Shown one piece after another: positions 20,887 through 34,547 of a DNA stretch of 64,000 bases (position 1 is its first letter; each line of letters starts with the position of its first letter). The notes beneath the pieces were generated by a model that searched no databases, was not told the origin of the DNA, and saw nothing but the letters and a program-made list of their open reading frames with translations. The translations under genes were made by a program, and so were the position numbers. Origin of the DNA: Burkholderiaceae bacterium. Lineage in GTDB: Bacteria; Pseudomonadota; Gammaproteobacteria; Burkholderiales; Burkholderiaceae. The stretch is taken from assembly GCA_021166835.1 (NCBI GenBank), contig JAJPEN010000034.1, positions 23,985 through 87,984 of the forward strand, read 5' to 3'.

Positions 20887-21273
20887 ATGACCACCGACAT
20901 CACCGCCTTCCCCGACTGCTACCGCGTCCTCGTGCAGGACATCGAGATCGACTGCTTCCTCGGCGTCTACGAGCGCGAGCAGGCCAAACGCCGCCCGATC
21001 GTCGTCGACGTCGAGCTCTACGTGCCCGACGTCACGCGCCAGCGGCGGCGCGACCTGCTCTCGGAGACGGTCAACTACGAACGCGTGGTCGAGGCGGTCG
21101 AGCGACTGGTGGGCGGCGACCGACGCTTCCGGCTGGTCGAGACGATCTGCGGCGAGCTGGCCGACGAACTGGCGAAGCTGCCCGGGCTGCGCGCGCTGAA
21201 GGTGTCGGTGACCAAGCCGCAGCCGCTGCCGCGCGCGCGCTCGGTGCGCGTCGAAGTGTGGAGGCACGCGTGA
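20887..21273 (+). CDS. folB: Dihydroneopterin aldolase
   Basis: A protein of 128 aa (family 115-130) that converts dihydroneopterin to hydroxymethyl-dihydropterin and glycolaldehyde in folate synthesis. The N-terminal [20 protein letters not shown] block, the ETVNYERVV segment and the [10 protein letters not shown] helix are the conserved elements (listed in parts). It sits between the pteridine reductase-like gene and ttcA; its TGA overlaps the ttcA GTG. Confidence 0.93.
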   Translation: MTTDITAFPDCYRVLVQDIEIDCFLGVYEREQAKRRPIVVDVELYVPDVTRQRRRDLLSETVNYERVVEAVERLVGGDRRFRLVETICGELADELAKLPGLRALKVSVTKPQPLPRARSVRVEVWRHA

Positions 21274-22148
21274 ACGGGAGCGGCGCGCAGATGCGCAAGC
21301 TCGACTACGAGCGCAACAAGCTGCACAAGCGCCTGCTGCGCCTGACGGGCGAGGCGATCGTCGACTTCGGCATGATCGAGGCGGGCGACCGCGTCATGGT
21401 CTGCCTGTCGGGCGGCAAGGACAGCTATGCGCTGCTCGACCTGCTGCGCACGCTGCGCTCGCGCGCGCCGATCCACTTCGAACTGGTCGCCGTGAACCTC
21501 GACCAGAAGCAGCCGGGCTTCCCCGGGCACGTGCTGCCCGATTACCTGCGATCGCTCGACGTCCCCTTCCACATCGAGACGCAGGACACCTACTCGATCG
21601 TCACCCGCGTGATCCCGCAGGGCCGCACGATGTGCTCGCTGTGCTCGCGGCTGCGCCGCGGCATCCTCTACCGCGTTGCCGACGAACTCGGCGCGACGAA
21701 GATCGCGCTCGGCCACCATCGCGACGACATCCTGGAGACCTTCTTCCTGAACCTGTTCTTCGGCGGCAGGCTCAAGTCGATGCCGCCGAAGCTCGTCTCC
21801 GACGACGGACGGCATATGGTGATCCGCCCGCTCGCCTACGTGAAGGAGGAAGATCTCGCCGCCTACGCCGAGTGGCGCGCGTTCCCGATCATCCCGTGCA
21901 ACCTGTGCGGCTCGCAGGAGAACCTGAAGCGGCGCGAGATCAAGCAGATGCTGCGCGAATGGGAGCGGCGCCACCCGGGGCGCGTAGAGAACGTCTTCGC
22001 GTCGCTCGGGCGGGTCGTTCCGTCGCACCTGCTCGATCGCTCCGCCTGGGATTTCGCCGCGCTGCGCGCAGACGGCGAGCCTTTTGCCGACGGCGATCGC
22101 GCGTTCGACCCCGATCCCGAGTTCGAACGGCCTTCCGGCACAGGGTAA
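21270..22148 (+). CDS. ttcA: tRNA 2-thiocytidine(32) synthetase TtcA
   Basis: A protein of 292 aa that thiolates C32 of certain tRNAs, using ATP and an iron-sulfur cluster. The PP-loop SGGKDS is at residues 47-52. The cluster cysteines are C122/C125 (CSLC) and C210/C213 (CNLC), as in the family. The GTG at 21270 overlaps the folB stop by 4 bases and gives a normal N-terminus; an internal ATG at 21291 is an alternative. It is the last gene before a 494-bp intergenic region. Confidence 0.95.
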   Translation: MNGSGAQMRKLDYERNKLHKRLLRLTGEAIVDFGMIEAGDRVMVCLSGGKDSYALLDLLRTLRSRAPIHFELVAVNLDQKQPGFPGHVLPDYLRSLDVPFHIETQDTYSIVTRVIPQGRTMCSLCSRLRRGILYRVADELGATKIALGHHRDDILETFFLNLFFGGRLKSMPPKLVSDDGRHMVIRPLAYVKEEDLAAYAEWRAFPIIPCNLCGSQENLKRREIKQMLREWERRHPGRVENVFASLGRVVPSHLLDRSAWDFAALRADGEPFADGDRAFDPDPEFERPSGTG

Positions 22149-22334
22149 ACGGCTGGTACGGTGACCCTCCAGGCCGGCGCGGAACTCGCGCGTTCCTGCC
22201 GAAGCAACCGGCATCGCCCCGCGAAATGCGCGAGAAACGAACAACGTCGTCCACGCCGATCGGCTGGCCGCGTAGAACGCGCGGCAAGCGCGCATTCTTC
22301 CCCGCGTCGGCACCGGCCGAGTGCCTGTCTGCGA

Positions 22335-22386
22335 TATGCAGCGTTTCCTCTTGCGTAATCGATTACGCAGCGAAAAACGCTGCATA
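22335..22386. repeat. Nested palindrome (12-bp inverted repeat around an 18-bp perfect palindrome)
   Basis: TATGCAGCGTTT (22335-22346) is the exact reverse complement of AAACGCTGCATA (22375-22386). Centred between them is the perfect palindrome TGCGTAATCGATTACGCA (22352-22369). The local AT content is higher than in the surroundings. It could be a protein-binding site, a bidirectional terminator or a recombination site; nothing in the sequence decides which. Confidence 0.8.
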
Positions 22387-22421
22387 GTGCAGCGCCTCAG
22401 CGCGGCGGCGGGTGCAGAGGC

Positions 22422-22465
22422 GGCCGAGGATAGGCGCCGAAGCGGCCGAGGATGGGCGCCGAAGC
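22422..22465. repeat. 22-bp tandem direct repeat, two copies
   Basis: Two adjacent 22-base copies (22422-22443 and 22444-22465) differ at one base. Each contains GGCGCC and begins GGCCGAGGAT. Two copies only, no spacers, so this is not a CRISPR array. Confidence 0.75.
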
Positions 22466-22557
22466 GACCTGGAACGCGCCAGGCGCCGCTTGGATGCGCC
22501 CGGCGCAACCTCGGATGCGGGGGGTGTCCGAATTTCTGCGAGGCTCTCGGATGATAT

Positions 22558-22615
22558 GAGTTGTCCACGGCGGCGGGCGTCGCTTGCGACGAACGACCGC
22601 CGCGGTGGACAACTC
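22558..22615. repeat. REP-like inverted repeat with inner hairpin
   Basis: The 19-base arms 22558-22576 and 22597-22615 (outer sequence GAGTTGTCCAC) are inverted repeats with a single mismatch. Inside, CGTCGC 22578-22583 and GCGACG 22586-22591 form a second perfect stem. The shape resembles repetitive extragenic palindromes placed at gene ends. Only one copy is in the window, so repetitiveness is not shown. Confidence 0.65.
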
Positions 22616-22642
22616 GCGGCATGGCACTCGAGCCTCGCGCCC

Positions 22643-23053
22643 TCACCGCCCCCCATCCCCGCTCGCCGAACCCTCCGTGCGCACCGGCGCGCTGTCGCCC
22701 GCGGCCGCCGCGCCCTTGTGCCCGGCTCGCCGCAGCCGGAACAGCGCCGCGCGCGCAAGGAACACGACCGCCACCGGCGCTCCGATCGGCAGCAGCACGA
22801 CCACCGTCCACGGCTGGATCGACAGCACCCCCTGCGTCGCGCTGAACCAGACGACCGAAGCCGCCGCGATCGACCACGTCCCCATCGTGTACGGCAGCGC
22901 CGCCGGATGCGCGCGCAGGAAGAAATGCGGAAAGCGCAGCAGCCCGGTCGCGCCGATCACGCAGAACACGGCGCCGTTGAGCAGCAGCAGCGAGACGAGC
23001 GCGTCGACCCACAGCGGCACGAGCGCATGCGGAACAAGCGCCTCGGCGCTCAT
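22643..23053 (-). CDS. mnhG: Na+/H+ antiporter subunit G (Mrp/Mnh/Pha)
   Basis: A protein of 136 aa with three predicted membrane helices, matching the small MrpG subunit of the multisubunit Na+/H+ antiporter of the inner membrane. The FCVIGATGLLRFPHFFLRAH region is typical (RFP-F-RAH core). The charged C-terminal tail of about 25 residues is an extension. The ATG overlaps the mnhF stop by 4 bases. It is the last gene of the operon. Confidence 0.9.
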   Translation of the reverse strand: MSAEALVPHALVPLWVDALVSLLLLNGAVFCVIGATGLLRFPHFFLRAHPAALPYTMGTWSIAAASVVWFSATQGVLSIQPWTVVVLLPIGAPVAVVFLARAALFRLRRAGHKGAAAAGDSAPVRTEGSASGDGGR

Positions 23054-23328
23054 TCGATGATCTCCCCGCGCAGCAGGAACTTGCCTAGCACCGCGGTGCT
23101 CACGTAACCGAACAGCGCGATGATCAGCGCGGCCTCGAAATACATCGTCCCGCCCGAGCGCAGGCCGAGCACCAGCATCACGAGCATCGCGACGACGTAC
23201 AGATAGTCGAGCGCGAGGACGCGGTCCTGCGCGCTCGGGCCGCGCAACACGCGCGCGAGGGCCAGCGCCATCGCGACCACGAGCAGGATCAGCGTTGCGA
23301 GCGAAGCCAGTTGCAGCAGCGGGCTCAT
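23050..23328 (-). CDS. mnhF: Na+/H+ antiporter subunit F
   Basis: A protein of 92 aa with three membrane helices, the expected size of MrpF. The conserved ARVLRGPSAQDRVLALD motif between helices 1 and 2 identifies the family (core GPSAQDRVLALD). The start at 23328 overlaps the mnhE stop (ATGA), and its own stop overlaps mnhG. An upstream extension of the frame is antisense-like and non-homologous. Confidence 0.92.
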   Translation of the reverse strand: MSPLLQLASLATLILLVVAMALALARVLRGPSAQDRVLALDYLYVVAMLVMLVLGLRSGGTMYFEAALIIALFGYVSTAVLGKFLLRGEIIE

Positions 23329-23819
23329 TCGAAGATCTCCTTCAGCGGGTGCTCGTAGCGCGCCTTGTAGCGCGCGACGAAGGCATCGACCTGGTCTTCG
23401 TGCAGGTCGAACACGTGCAGCACGTACCAGCTGCGGTCGCCGGCCAGCTCGGTCCAGACCGTACCGGGGATCACCGTCGTGATCGTCGCCAGCGCGGCGA
23501 TGGCGTGCGGATCGCGCAGCTCCAGCGGCATGCGCACGAAGCGTCCGCCGGGCAGCCGGTCGCTGCGGCGCAGCGCACCGCGCGCGACGATGAAGCTGGA
23601 AACGACGACGTCGCCGCCCACGCGCAGGATCAGCCGCGCGAGCGTCCCGGGGCGCCGGATGCGGGGGCGCAGCGGCAGCAGCGGCGCGGCCAGCAGCGGC
23701 ATCGCCACCGCGACGATCGTCGCGATGATCAGCTGCCCGACGCTCGCCGAGCGCGCGAGCACGAGCCACAGCACGAACAGCGCGAGGCTGAGCAGCGGGG
23801 CGGGAAGGACGCGCCTCAT
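23325..23819 (-). CDS. mnhE: Na+/H+ antiporter subunit E
   Basis: A protein of 164 aa with two or three N-terminal membrane helices and a soluble C-terminal domain containing TTVIPGTVWTEL and HVFDLHEDQ, the MrpE signature. The ATG at 23819 lies in the second copy of an 11-bp tandem duplication (23814-23824 and 23825-23835). The first copy carries an ATGA that overlaps the mnhD stop but leads only to a 4-codon frame. Confidence 0.9.
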   Translation of the reverse strand: MRRVLPAPLLSLALFVLWLVLARSASVGQLIIATIVAVAMPLLAAPLLPLRPRIRRPGTLARLILRVGGDVVVSSFIVARGALRRSDRLPGGRFVRMPLELRDPHAIAALATITTVIPGTVWTELAGDRSWYVLHVFDLHEDQVDAFVARYKARYEHPLKEIFE

Positions 23820-23835
23820 TGCCGCCTCATTGCCG
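23814..23835. repeat. 11-bp tandem duplication at the mnhD/mnhE junction
   Basis: CCTCATTGCCG occurs twice in direct succession (23814-23824, 23825-23835). On the minus strand each copy contains ATGA. One is the mnhD stop with an unused ATG, the other is the mnhE start. This suggests that a single overlapping stop/start was duplicated. Confidence 0.8.
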
Positions 23836-25487
23836 CTCCACCGGCCGCGCGGTGAGCACGGCATCGACGTACGCCGCCGGCTGGTGCAGCGCCCGCGCCG
23901 TGTCTGCGGCATAGCGCATCACCGGTTCCGCACGGATGGTCAGCAGCGCGCACAGCGCGAGCAGCGCCGCGATCGGCAGCGTCTCGATCACGCGCAGGCG
24001 CGGGGCCGCGCGCTCCTGCGGCGCCCAGAAATAGCGGATACCGGCTCGCGACAGGCCGACGAGCGACAGGAACCCGGACCCGATCAGCACGAGGACCATC
24101 GCCAGCGCCGCAATGCCGGGCGCCGACAACGGATCGGACGCCAGTTCGGGCTGCGGAGCGAGCGCCGACGAGAGCATCGCGAACTTGCCCAGGAAGCCCG
24201 ACAGCGGCGGCATTCCGGCGATCATCAGCGCGCACACGATGAACGCCAGCCCGAGGAAGGCGAGCGCGCCGGGGATCGTGCGGCCGATCAGCACCGACTC
24301 GTCCTCGTCGAGGTTCGAGTCCGGCCGCTCGATGTACTCGACCGAGAACGGCAACGGATCGACGTCGTCGAGCGGCACCTTCGGCTCGACCTCGCGCGCG
24401 CGGTCGATCAGTTCGACGAGCAGGACCAGCGCGGCGAGCGCGAAGGTCGACCCGATCAGGTAGAAGAGCGCACCGGCGGTGAGCGACGGCCGCGCGAAGC
24501 CGATCGCGGCGACCAGCGTCGCCGACGAGATCACGACGCCCCACGCAGCGAGTCGCCCCGGATGATGCGAGGCGAGCATGCCGATCGAGGCCACCGCCAG
24601 GCTCGTCATGCCGATCCAGGTGAGCGCCGCCCCGCCGAAGTGCGCCGACTCGCCGGCATCGACGCCGAAGAACAGCGTCCAGATGCGCAGGATCGCGTAG
24701 ACGCCGACCTTGGTCAGGATCGCGAACAGCGCGGCCACCGGAGCGCCGGCGGCCGAATAGGCCGGAACCAGCCAGAAGTTCAGCGGCCACATCGCCGCCT
24801 TGGCCAGGAACGCGACGGCGAGGATGGCAGCGCCGGCGTGCAGCAGCGGGCGGTCGGCCGCCGCCACCTGCGGGATGCGCGCGGCGAAGTCCGCCAGGTT
24901 CAGCGTTCCGGCGGCGCCGTAGAGCACGGCCACGCCGACCAGGAACAGCGACGAGGCGAACAGGTTCACCGCGATGTAGTGCAGCCCCGCACGCACACGC
25001 GAGGCGCCCGAGCCGTGCAGCAGCAACCCGTACGACGCGGCAAGCAGGATCTCGAAGAAGACGAACAGGTTGAAGACGTCGACGGTGAGGAAAGCGCCGT
25101 TCACCCCCATCAGCTGCAGCTGGAACAACGGATGGAAGTTCACGCCGGCGCGGTCCCAGCGCGCCACCGAATAGACCACCGCCGCGAACGCGATGACGCC
25201 GGTGACGACGAGCATCATCGCTGACAGCCGGTCCAGGGCGAGCACGATGCCGAAGGGCGCGGGCCAGTTCGCCGGCAGATACACGCCGACGGCGGCCGCA
25301 CTGCGCTCGTCGACGACGAGGAGCAGCGCGATGGCGACGGCGAGCGCCGCTGCGCACGAGAGCACGTTCAGCGACGCGCGCAGGCGACGTCGCCGCTCGG
25401 AGGCGAACAGCATCAGCGCTGCAGTGGCCAGCGGCAGCACGATCGGCGCGACGATCAGGTGCGGCATCGCCGCCTTGGCCCAGCCGA

Positions 25488-25491
<4 letters not shown>
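23827..25491 (-). CDS. mnhD: Na+/H+ antiporter subunit D
   Basis: A protein of 554 aa of the NuoN/NuoM-like proton-translocating family, with about 14 membrane helices. Family features are the RWDRAGVNFHPLFQLQLMG region, the LFVFFEI motif in helix 5, and AAMWPLNFWL with the conserved lysine before it. A charged cytoplasmic loop (about residues 345-390, many Asp/Glu) precedes the last helices. The ATG at 25491 gives the usual start; an internal ATG at 25467 is possible. The start overlaps the mnhC stop by 4 bases. Confidence 0.93.
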
Positions 25492-30638
<5,147 letters not shown>

Positions 30639-30642
<4 letters not shown>

Positions 30643-30935
30643 CGATACGGAGCAAGCGCGACGACCTCCTCGGCATCGTGACGCGCAAGCAGGCCGACAA
30701 GCTGCGCTCGCGCCGCGAGGGTCGGCCCAACATCGAACGGGGCCTGGGGACGAGCGGCATCGTCGGGTGGTCGATCGCGGTGCCGACGCTGCTGGGGGTT
30801 GCGGCGGGCATCTGGGTGGACCGTCGCTCGGGCAGCGAGCTATCGTGGACGCTCAGCCTGCTCGCCGTCGGCCTGCTGGTTGGCTGTCTGACGGCATGGT
30901 ACTGGGTCGGCCGGGAACTGGGCCGTGACCGTTGA
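30639..30935 (+). CDS. atpQ: N-ATPase subunit AtpQ
   Basis: A protein of 98 aa with a charged N-terminus (about 1-40) and two membrane helices, the second ending in WYWVGREL. It matches the AtpI/AtpZ-like small protein that occupies the third position of N-ATPase operons. Its role is thought to be assembly of the c-ring or cation import, by family. The ATG overlaps the atpC stop by 4 bases. Confidence 0.85.
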
Positions 30936-30962
30936 CGGCGCCCTCGTGCACGGGTCGGCGGA

Positions 30963-31241
30963 ATGACGCAGGCAGGCGCGGGCCTGCTGCTCGGCGCGCT
31001 GGCCGGTCTCGCGATGGGCTCGGCGTTCTACGCCGCGCTGTGGGCAACCCTGCGCCGCGCCAGTCGCGCCCGGCGGCCGTGGGTGTGGATCGTCGGCAGC
31101 TTCGCGTTGCGCCTCGTCCTCGCGGGCGCCGGTTTCCTGCTGCTGGCACGCGCAGGCCCGTGGACGCTCGCGGGCGCGCTCGTTGCATTCGTCGCCGCCC
31201 GGCCACTGGTCACCTACGCGCTGCTCGGACGGGAGAAGTGA
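30963..31241 (+). CDS. atpR: N-ATPase subunit AtpR
   Basis: A protein of 92 aa with three membrane helices and arginines between them (LRRASRARRPW; the buried FALRLVLAGAGF). AtpR is specific to N-ATPase operons and is thought to interact with the c-subunit carboxylate through its intramembrane arginine. It lies 27 bases after atpQ and 4 bases before atpB. Confidence 0.85.
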   Translation: MTQAGAGLLLGALAGLAMGSAFYAALWATLRRASRARRPWVWIVGSFALRLVLAGAGFLLLARAGPWTLAGALVAFVAARPLVTYALLGREK

Positions 31242-31245
31242 AGCG

Positions 31246-31941
31246 ATGAACCTGTCGCCGGACGCGATCGTCTACTTCCGCATCGGCCCGCTGGACATCG
31301 GCGCCACGCTCGTGTTCACCTGGATCGTCATGGCGCTGCTGGTGGGCGCCGCGCTGCTCGTTCGGCGCAGCCTGCGCGTCGAGCCCCCGATCGGCAGGGC
31401 GCAGCTGCTGTTCGAGGCGCTCATCGAGTTCGTGCTCGACCAGATCCGCGACATCGCGCGGCAGGAGCCACGACGCTACCTGCCGTTCGTCGGCACGCTC
31501 TTTCTCTTCATCCTGGCCTCCAACGTGCTCGGCGTCGTGCCCGGCTTCCGCTCCCCCACCGGCTCGCTGACGACGACAGCAGCGCTCGCCCTGGCGGTGT
31601 TCCTCGCGGTCCCCGCGTTCGGCATCTCGCAGGTCGGTCCGCGCCGCTATCTACGCACCTATCTCGAGCCGGTGCCGATCATGCTGCCCTTCACCATCCT
31701 CGGCGAAGTCACCCGCACGCTGGCCCTTGCCGTACGCCTGTTCGGCAACGTGATGAGCAGTTCGCTGGTGATCGCGGTTCTGCTCGTCGTCGCGCCGCTG
31801 GTGTTCCCCGTTCTCATGCAGGTCCTGGGACTGCTGATGGGCGTACTGCAAGCCTATATCTTCACCGTACTCGCGCTCGTCTACATCGGCGCCGGGATGT
31901 CCGAGTCCGGCAAGCGTTTGTCGAAAGGAGAATCCGTGTGA
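31246..31941 (+). CDS. atpB: N-type ATP synthase subunit a
   Basis: A protein of 231 aa with five or six membrane helices. The essential stator arginine is Arg164 in LAVRLFGN. FLFILASNVLGVVPGF earlier marks helix 3 of the a subunit. It forms the ion half-channels of Fo. The ATG at 31246 follows atpR closely; the stop overlaps the GTG of atpE. Confidence 0.94.
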   Translation: MNLSPDAIVYFRIGPLDIGATLVFTWIVMALLVGAALLVRRSLRVEPPIGRAQLLFEALIEFVLDQIRDIARQEPRRYLPFVGTLFLFILASNVLGVVPGFRSPTGSLTTTAALALAVFLAVPAFGISQVGPRRYLRTYLEPVPIMLPFTILGEVTRTLALAVRLFGNVMSSSLVIAVLLVVAPLVFPVLMQVLGLLMGVLQAYIFTVLALVYIGAGMSESGKRLSKGESV

Positions 31942-32201
31942 CCGACATGTCCCTCATCGCCGTCGTCTCGGTGCTCACCGCCGGCCTCACGGTCGCCATC
32001 GGCGCCGGCCTGGCCGCCCTTGCCGAGGGCCGTGCGGTGGCCGAAGGGCTGAGGAGCATCGCGCAGCAGCCCGACGAGACCGCCTCGATCTCGCGCGCGA
32101 TGTTCGTCGGCCTCGCCATGATCGAGACGAGCGGCATCTACTGCTTCGTGGTCTCGCTGATCCTGATCTTCGCCAACCCGTTCTGGCGCGCCGCCGGTTG
32201 A
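31938..32201 (+). CDS. atpE: N-type ATP synthase subunit c (predicted Na+-binding)
   Basis: A protein of 87 aa forming two membrane helices joined by the polar loop QQPDE. The ion-binding carboxylate of helix 2 is Glu63 within IETSGIY, and helix 1 carries Glu30 at the position equivalent to Gln32 of the Ilyobacter Na+ c-subunit. The Glu63-Thr64-Ser65 plus Tyr68 arrangement mirrors the Na+-ligand set ES/T...Y, so Na+ coupling is likely but not proven. The GTG at 31938 overlaps the atpB stop; an ATG at 31947 is an alternative. Confidence 0.94.
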   Translation: MTDMSLIAVVSVLTAGLTVAIGAGLAALAEGRAVAEGLRSIAQQPDETASISRAMFVGLAMIETSGIYCFVVSLILIFANPFWRAAG

Positions 32202-32217
32202 TTTCGGTACGGGTGCC

Positions 32218-33012
32218 ATGACGATCGACTGGTTCACGCTCGCAGCGCAGCTCGTCAACTTCGCGCTGCTGCTGATCCTGCTGCGCGTGTTCCTGTACCG
32301 TCCGATCCTGCGCGTGATGGCCGAGCGCGAGAAGCGCACGGCGGCGCCGCTGAACGAGGCGCGACGCCTCGCCGACGAGGCGGCCGCCGAGCGCGAGGCG
32401 CTGCGGCAGGAGCGGGAAGCGTTCGAGCGCGAGCGCACCGAGCGCCTCGAAGCCGCGACGCGCGAGGCCGACGAGAAACGCCAGCAGCAGCTCGCCGACA
32501 TCGAGCGCGAAACGGCCGAACTTCGCGTCGCCGCTGCCGAAGCCGTGGAGCGCGACCTCGGGCGCGTGGCCGGCGGCCTGATGACGCGCGTCTCGAAGCT
32601 CGTCGTCGACGAGGTGCGGGCGACGGTCGCCTCGGTCGCCGGCGTCGAGCTCGACCACCCGGCGTGGGCGAGGTTCGAGGAGCACCTGCGTGCTCTGCCG
32701 GCCGAGCAGCGCCGCAGTTTCGCCGAAGCGGCGCGAGGCGCGGTGCGGGTCGTGACTCCCCGACCGCTCGCGTCCGTCACGGCCGACACGGCCCGCTCGG
32801 CGCTGCGCGAGCTGCTCGACGCGCGAAGCGTGAGCTTCGACACCGAGCCCGACCTGCTGCTCGGCGTGGCGCTCGAGGCAGGGGGATTGCGCCTGGACGG
32901 CAGCGCCGCCGCCCGGCTGGAGTCGCTGGAGCGTTCGTTCGCGACGGCGCTCGGCACCGTGCGCGAGATCGCCCCGTCGGGCGGCGCGCCCATGATGGCC
33001 GAAGAGCGATGA
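32218..33012 (+). CDS. atpF: N-type ATP synthase subunit b with delta-like C-terminus
   Basis: A protein of 264 aa, about 100 longer than a standard b subunit. One N-terminal membrane helix (about 5-28) is followed by a long charged coiled coil (about 35-120). The last 70 residues contain PDLLLGVALEAG and LRLDGSAAARLESL, closely like the conserved end of the delta subunit. No separate atpH is present, so this protein probably provides the whole peripheral stalk including the delta contact with alpha. Confidence 0.9.
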   Translation: MTIDWFTLAAQLVNFALLLILLRVFLYRPILRVMAEREKRTAAPLNEARRLADEAAAEREALRQEREAFERERTERLEAATREADEKRQQQLADIERETAELRVAAAEAVERDLGRVAGGLMTRVSKLVVDEVRATVASVAGVELDHPAWARFEEHLRALPAEQRRSFAEAARGAVRVVTPRPLASVTADTARSALRELLDARSVSFDTEPDLLLGVALEAGGLRLDGSAAARLESLERSFATALGTVREIAPSGGAPMMAEER

Positions 33013-34547
33013 CCGGGCGGGGCGAGGAGGAAGTCGCCGCCGCGCTGCTGTCGGGCCTCGATGCGCTCGACGCCGCCCGCCGCGACGTCGCCGGCGAACC
33101 GGCCCTGGACGAAGTCGGACAGGTAACGGGGGTGGCGCGCGGGGTGGCGACGGTGACCGGGCTGCCGGGCGCCTTCGCCGACGAGACCGTCACCCTGGGC
33201 CGCGGCGCCATCGGCCTCGTCGCCGACCTGCGCGAGAAGTCGATCGGCGTCGTGCTGCTCGCCGGATCGCGCGAGGTGCACGCGGGCGCTCCGGTCCGGC
33301 GCACGGGGCGCGTTCTCGACGTGCCGGTCGGCGACGCGCTGCTGGGCCGCGTGATCGACCCGCTGGGCAGCCCGCTCGACGGCGCCGCCCCGGTCGAGTC
33401 GCGCGAGCGCCTTCCGATCGAGCGCCCCGCCACGCCGATCAACGACCGCGCTCCGGTCCGCGTGCCGCTGCAAACCGGCGTGAAGGTCGTCGATGCCCTC
33501 TTTCCGATCGGTCGCGGCCAACGCGAGCTGATCGTGGGAGATCGCCAGACGGGCAAGACCTCGGTTGCGCTCAGCGCGATCCTCGCGCAGCGCGAGACCG
33601 GAGTGTTGTGCGTGTACTGCTCGGTGGGGCGGCGGGGCGCCGAGGTGGCGCGAACCGTCGCCACCCTGCGGCGCAACGGCTCGCTCGCGTACACGACCGT
33701 CGTCGTGGCCTCCTCGGAGGCCGAGCCGGGATTGCGGCAGATCGCGCCCTTCGCGGCGATGAGCGTCGCCGAGGCCTGGATGCAGGCCGGCAGGGATGTA
33801 CTGGTGATCCTCGACGACCTCGTTCAGCACGCCCGCGCTCATCGCGAGGTCTCGCTGCTGCTGCGCAGGCCGCCCGGCCGCGAGGCCTACCCGGGCGACA
33901 TCTTCTACCTGCACTCGCGCCTGCTCGAACGCGCCACCCAGCTAAAGGACGCGCGGGGCGGCGGCTCGCTGACCGCGCTGCCGATCGTCGAGACCCAGGA
34001 ACGCGACCTCGCCGCCTACGTTCCGACCAATCTGATCTCGATCACCGACGGCCAGATCGTGCTGTCGTCCGAGCTGTTCCGGCTCGGCCAGTTGCCCGCC
34101 GTCGATATCGGGCTGTCGGTGTCCCGCGTCGGCGGCAAGGCGCAGCGCCCCGCCTATCGCGCGGTGGCCGGCGGCCTGCGCCTGTCGCATGCGCAGTTCC
34201 AGGAGCTGGAGACCTTCGCGCGCCTTGGCGCCGAGCTGGACGAGAGCACGCGCGAAACGCTGACCCGCGGCAGGCGCGTGCGCGAGGTGCTGCGGCAGGG
34301 CGCGCTCGAGCCGATTCCCGTCGCCGAGCAGATCGCGGTCCTGCTGGGGGCGGACGCAGGAGTGTTCGACGAGGTGCCGACGACGCGGGTCGGGGCGATC
34401 GAGCGCATCGTGCGCAGCGAGGTCCGCCGCGAACTCCCGAACGTGTGCGCGCGAATCGAGGGTGGCGAGTCGCTCGACGAGGACGACCGCGACGCCCTGC
34501 TCGGGTTCGCCCGCAAGATCGTCGCATCGGCCGCAGCCCGCGCATGA
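33009..34547 (+). CDS. atpA: N-type ATP synthase subunit alpha
   Basis: A protein of 512 aa (family about 500-515). The non-catalytic nucleotide site has Walker A GDRQTGKT (177-184), and the arginine finger is in SVSRVGGKAQ. The region PGDIFYLHSRLLERA is the classical alpha signature (PGDIFYLHSRLLER). The ATG overlaps the atpF stop (ATGA), and its own stop overlaps atpG by 4 bases. Confidence 0.96.
   Translation: MTGRGEEEVAAALLSGLDALDAARRDVAGEPALDEVGQVTGVARGVATVTGLPGAFADETVTLGRGAIGLVADLREKSIGVVLLAGSREVHAGAPVRRTGRVLDVPVGDALLGRVIDPLGSPLDGAAPVESRERLPIERPATPINDRAPVRVPLQTGVKVVDALFPIGRGQRELIVGDRQTGKTSVALSAILAQRETGVLCVYCSVGRRGAEVARTVATLRRNGSLAYTTVVVASSEAEPGLRQIAPFAAMSVAEAWMQAGRDVLVILDDLVQHARAHREVSLLLRRPPGREAYPGDIFYLHSRLLERATQLKDARGGGSLTALPIVETQERDLAAYVPTNLISITDGQIVLSSELFRLGQLPAVDIGLSVSRVGGKAQRPAYRAVAGGLRLSHAQFQELETFARLGAELDESTRETLTRGRRVREVLRQGALEPIPVAEQIAVLLGADAGVFDEVPTTRVGAIERIVRSEVRRELPNVCARIEGGESLDEDDRDALLGFARKIVASAAARA

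Larger units (their letters stand above)
22149..22642. other. Intergenic region rich in palindromes, no gene
   Basis: This 494-bp gap between the convergent ttcA and mnhG genes has no convincing ORF. It contains a nested palindrome (22335-22386), a 22-bp tandem duplication (22422-22465) and a REP-like inverted repeat (22558-22615), each listed separately. The remainder is GC-rich sequence with no recognised motif. No U-tract terminator was seen. Confidence 0.7.

Noticed and set aside
22422..22465. Short CRISPR-like array
   Set aside because: Only two adjacent copies, no spacers and no cas genes.
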